Below are positions 61,222-64,000 of a DNA stretch of 64,000 nt, piece after piece. This DNA comes from Siccibacter turicensis LMG 23730. GTDB taxonomy: Bacteria > Pseudomonadota > Gammaproteobacteria > Enterobacterales > Enterobacteriaceae. How positions within the stretch are numbered: position 1 is the stretch's first letter; every line of letters begins with the position of its first letter. The stretch lies in assembly GCF_000463155.2 (NCBI RefSeq), contig NZ_AWFZ01000006.1, positions 26,896 to 90,895 of the forward strand, given 5' to 3'. The notes under the pieces were generated by a model. That model worked only from the letters and a program-made list of their open reading frames with translations. It had not been told where the DNA came from and did not search any database. Position numbers and translations under genes: made by a program.

Positions 61222-61835
61222 TGGACGGCTGGCTTATTCCGGCCCAGCCGGTCACCTTCACTGAAGAGATAAAGAGAAGCCGCTTTATCACGCTGTTGGG
61301 ACATACCGACGGCGTGGAGGCGGCGAAGGCTTTTGTGGAGGCGGCACGCGCGGCGCACCCGGATGCGCGCCACCACTGCGTCGCCTGGGTTGCCGGTCCG
61401 CCTGACGACTCGCAGCAGCTCGGGTTTTCCGATGATGGTGAGCCGGCGGGAACCGCCGGAAAACCCATGCTCGCCCAGCTTATGGGCAGCGGCGTGGGGG
61501 AGATCACCGCCGTGGTGGTGCGCTACTACGGCGGCGTGCTGCTGGGTACCGGCGGGCTGGTCAAGGCCTATGGCGGCGGCGTGCAGCAGGCGCTCAACCT
61601 GCTGACGACGCAGCGCAAAGTGCCGCTGACCGAATATACTTTGCGATGTGATTACGCGCAGCTTGCTGGCATCGAGACGCTGCTCAAACAGCATGAGGGG
61701 CTGATTGTGCACAGCGACTTTCTGGTAGACGTCACCCTGCGCGTTGCGCTCCCTGCATCTGTTCTGCCCGCCTTTTCGGCAAAGCTCGCTGATTTTAGCC
61801 GTGGCGCATTGCATTTGGTTCCGATTGAACAATAA
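61221..61835 (+). CDS. yigZ: IMPACT-family protein YigZ
   Basis: 204 aa, as in E. coli. A two-domain UPF0029/IMPACT protein of unknown biochemical function. The N-terminal UPF0029 domain has RFITLLGHTDG, ARHHCVAWV and SDDGEPAGTAGKPML; a C-terminal DUF1949 ferredoxin-like domain follows from about 135. Its ATG overlaps the pepQ stop by one base (TAATG). trkH follows 41 bases later. Confidence 0.93.
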   Translation: MDGWLIPAQPVTFTEEIKRSRFITLLGHTDGVEAAKAFVEAARAAHPDARHHCVAWVAGPPDDSQQLGFSDDGEPAGTAGKPMLAQLMGSGVGEITAVVVRYYGGVLLGTGGLVKAYGGGVQQALNLLTTQRKVPLTEYTLRCDYAQLAGIETLLKQHEGLIVHSDFLVDVTLRVALPASVLPAFSAKLADFSRGALHLVPIEQ

Positions 61836-61876
61836 TCCCCCCTCCCATATTTTCCATTTCAAAGGAAGCGTCTGAA

Positions 61877-63328
61877 ATGCATTTTCGCGCCATAACCCGA
61901 ATCGTTGGATTACTGGTTATCCTTTTCTCCGGAACGATGATCCTTCCCGGGCTGGTGGCGTTGCTCTACCGGGACGGCGCAGGGCGCGCGTTCACCCAGA
62001 CGTTTTTTGTCGCGCTGGCCATTGGTTCTCTGCTGTGGTGGCCTAACCGCCGCGAAAAAGGCGAGCTGAAGTCGCGCGAAGGCTTTCTGATTGTGGTGCT
62101 GTTCTGGACCGTGCTGGGAAGCGTGGGGGCACTGCCCTTCATCTTCGCCGAACGCCCCAACCTGACCATCACCGACGCGTTCTTCGAATCCTTCTCCGGA
62201 TTGACCACCACGGGCGCCACGACGCTGGTGGGGTTGGACACGCTGCCGCACGCCATTCTGTTTTATCGTCAAATGCTGCAGTGGTTTGGCGGGATGGGGA
62301 TCATCGTGCTGGCGGTAGCGATACTGCCGATTCTTGGCGTCGGGGGGATGCAGCTCTACCGCGCTGAAATGCCGGGGCCGCTTAAGGACAATAAAATGCG
62401 TCCGCGTATCGCCGAGACGGCGAAAACGCTGTGGCTTATTTACGTGCTGCTGACGGTTGCCTGCGCGCTGGCGCTCTGGTTTGCCGGAATGCCGGCCTTC
62501 GATGCCATCGGCCACAGCTTTTCCACCATTGCTATCGGTGGGTTCTCGACCCACGACGCCAGCGTCGGCTATTTCAACAGCCCGACCATTAACACGATTA
62601 TCGCCATCTTCCTGCTGATTTCCGGCTGTAACTACGGGCTGCACTTCTCTTTATTAAGCGGCCGTAATCTGAAGGTGTACTGGCGTGACCCGGAATTCCG
62701 TATGTTTATCGGCGTGCAGCTGACGCTGGTATTCATCTGTACGCTGGTGCTCTATTTCCACAGCGTCTATGAAAGCGCGGTCACGACGGTCAACCAGGCG
62801 TTCTTCCAGGTGGTATCGATGGCGACCACCGCCGGGTTTACCACCGACAGCATTGCGAAATGGCCGCTCTTCCTGCCAGTGCTGCTGCTATGCTCGGCGT
62901 TTATCGGCGGCTGCGCCGGGTCGACCGGCGGCGGGCTGAAGGTGATTCGCATCCTGCTGCTGTTCAAACAGGGGAACCGCGAGCTGAAACGTCTGGTGCA
63001 TCCCAACGCCGTATACAGCATTAAGCTCGGCAACCGTGCGCTTCCCGAACGTATCCTCGAAGCGGTGTGGGGGTTCTTTTCCGCCTATGCGCTGGTGTTC
63101 ATTGTCAGCATGCTCGCCATCATCGCCACCGGCGTCGATGATTTCTCGGCGTTTGCCTCCGTGGTGGCAACGCTCAATAACCTTGGCCCCGGCCTTGGCG
63201 TGGTGGCGGACAACTTCGCCAGCATGAACCCCACGGCCAAGTGGATCCTGATTGCCAATATGTTATTCGGCCGTCTCGAAGTGTTTACCCTGCTGGTGCT
63301 GTTTACCCCAACCTTCTGGCGCGAATAA
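61877..63328 (+). CDS. trkH: Potassium transporter subunit TrkH
   Basis: 483 aa, as in E. coli. The membrane subunit of the Trk K+ uptake system, gated by TrkA. Four M1-P-M2 repeats with selectivity filter glycines are seen, e.g. SGLTTTGATTL (about 110), TIAIGGFSTHD (about 220), ATTAGFTTDS (about 318) and NLGPGLG near 434. It ends directly before hemG. Confidence 0.96.
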   Translation: MHFRAITRIVGLLVILFSGTMILPGLVALLYRDGAGRAFTQTFFVALAIGSLLWWPNRREKGELKSREGFLIVVLFWTVLGSVGALPFIFAERPNLTITDAFFESFSGLTTTGATTLVGLDTLPHAILFYRQMLQWFGGMGIIVLAVAILPILGVGGMQLYRAEMPGPLKDNKMRPRIAETAKTLWLIYVLLTVACALALWFAGMPAFDAIGHSFSTIAIGGFSTHDASVGYFNSPTINTIIAIFLLISGCNYGLHFSLLSGRNLKVYWRDPEFRMFIGVQLTLVFICTLVLYFHSVYESAVTTVNQAFFQVVSMATTAGFTTDSIAKWPLFLPVLLLCSAFIGGCAGSTGGGLKVIRILLLFKQGNRELKRLVHPNAVYSIKLGNRALPERILEAVWGFFSAYALVFIVSMLAIIATGVDDFSAFASVVATLNNLGPGLGVVADNFASMNPTAKWILIANMLFGRLEVFTLLVLFTPTFWRE

Positions 63329-63340
63329 ATGGAGAGTACT

Positions 63341-63886
63341 GTGACGACCCTGATTCTGTTTTCTACCCGCGATGGGCAGACCCGCGATATCGCGGCGTCT
63401 ATTACTGATGAACTCACCGCCCAGGGCGTAGCAAGCGAGACCGTCGACCTGCACAGCGCCGGTGCGATTGACTGGCAGCGTTACAGCAGCGTGGTGATTG
63501 GCGCATCGATTCGCTACGGACGCTTCCATCCTTCCCTGATGCGTTTTGTGACGCATCACGCCGAGGCGCTTAATGCGTTACCGGGGGCATTCTTCTCGGT
63601 GAACCTGGTGGCCCGTAAAGCGGACAAGCGCACGCCGGAAACTAACAGCTATACGCGTAAGTTTCTTGAAGCCTCGCCGTGGCAGCCGCAGCACGCAGCG
63701 GTGTTCGCCGGAGCGCTGCGCTATCCACGTTACAGCTGGTATGACCGCATGATGATTCGCTTCATTATGAAGATGACCGGCGGCGAAACGGATACCTCTA
63801 AGGAAGTGGTGTACACCGACTGGGGGCAAGTGAAGGGTTTTGCGCAGGATATCGTTCGTTTAGCGCGCAATTCGTCGTTAAACTAA
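63341..63886 (+). CDS. hemG: Menaquinone-dependent protoporphyrinogen IX oxidase HemG
   Basis: 181 aa, as in E. coli. A flavodoxin-like enzyme that oxidises protoporphyrinogen IX to protoporphyrin IX, linked to the respiratory chain. FMN-binding [16 protein letters not shown] is at the N-terminus; the long-chain-flavodoxin insert with [19 protein letters not shown] is typical. I chose the GTG at 63341 with GGAG 6 bases upstream; the ATG at 63329 directly follows the trkH stop and lacks a site. Confidence 0.94.
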   Translation: MTTLILFSTRDGQTRDIAASITDELTAQGVASETVDLHSAGAIDWQRYSSVVIGASIRYGRFHPSLMRFVTHHAEALNALPGAFFSVNLVARKADKRTPETNSYTRKFLEASPWQPQHAAVFAGALRYPRYSWYDRMMIRFIMKMTGGETDTSKEVVYTDWGQVKGFAQDIVRLARNSSLN

Positions 63887-63935
63887 ACGTATTGCGTGAA
63901 AATCAAGCGAACGAAAACTTTTTTAGGATTTCCTC

Positions 63936-63972
63936 TTGTCAGCCTCCGAAAACTCCCTATAATGCGCCTCCA
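63936..63972 (+). promoter_or_regulatory. rRNA operon P1-type promoter (rrnA position)
   Basis: TTGTCA (63936-63941), 16 bases, TATAAT (63958-63963), and the GC-rich discriminator GCGCCTCC are those of rrn P1 promoters, with a start near 63972. AT-rich tracts just upstream (GAAAACTTTTTT) look like an UP element. In E. coli hemG is followed by rrsA, and the 16S gene should begin beyond the window. Confidence 0.9.
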
Positions 63973-64000
63973 CTGACACGGAACAACGGCTTACAGGCCA

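Overview
The window is a chromosomal segment of a member of the Enterobacteriaceae. Gene order and protein sequence follow the Escherichia coli region from the enterobacterial common antigen (ECA) cluster through hem, cya, uvrD, metE, udp, ubi, tat and fad to the start of a ribosomal RNA operon. The G+C-rich coding, the extra genes and the intergenic repeats point to Enterobacter or a near relative (Leclercia, Lelliottia, Kosakonia). The genus is inferred from general resemblance, not from a search.

Layout. 1-6361: end of the ECA cluster (rffH tail, wecD, wecE, wzxE, wecF, wzyE, wecG), tightly packed. 6624-8585: amino-acid transporter yifK with a GcvB-pairing leader, then the argX-hisR-leuT-proM tRNA operon. 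8587-9366: no protein gene, but the sRNA gene glmZ behind a sigma54-type promoter with three GlrR-like sites, then a duplicated palindromic repeat. 9373-13441: hemCDXY on the minus strand, divergent from cyaA. 16323-22415: cyaY, lptM, dapF, yigA, xerC, yigB and SOS-controlled uvrD. 22504-23748: corA with promoter and a leader peptide ORF (corL). 23747-24361: an inserted brnT-brnA toxin-antitoxin pair with a perfect palindromic operator. 24420-34290: rarD, yigI, pldA, recQ, rhtC, a small membrane protein, rhtB, pldB, yigL, yigM, metR. 34417-36678: metE.

36708-43358 is the main departure from the E. coli order. Between metE and dlhH lies a divergent locus with a DeoR-type regulator, a complete binding-protein ABC importer, a metallo-beta-lactamase-fold hydrolase, a histidine phosphatase and a small HAD phosphatase closely resembling the 3'-phosphatase half of T4 polynucleotide kinase. 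From the binding protein onward the genes overlap or nearly touch, so they form one operon. I infer a system that imports a phosphorylated (possibly nucleotide-like or phosphodiester) compound and removes its phosphate. The substrate is unknown, and this is the best candidate here for an undescribed system.

43377-63886 returns to the common order: dlhH, udp (two CRP sites flanking a CytR-like site), rmuC, ubiE-ubiJ-ubiB, tatABC, tatD, a small glycine-zipper protein, rfaH, ubiD, fre, a small secreted protein, fadBA (FadR operator), pepQ, yigZ, trkH, hemG. The window ends in a strong rRNA-type promoter whose 16S gene lies beyond the edge. No CRISPR array, prophage or insertion sequence was seen.
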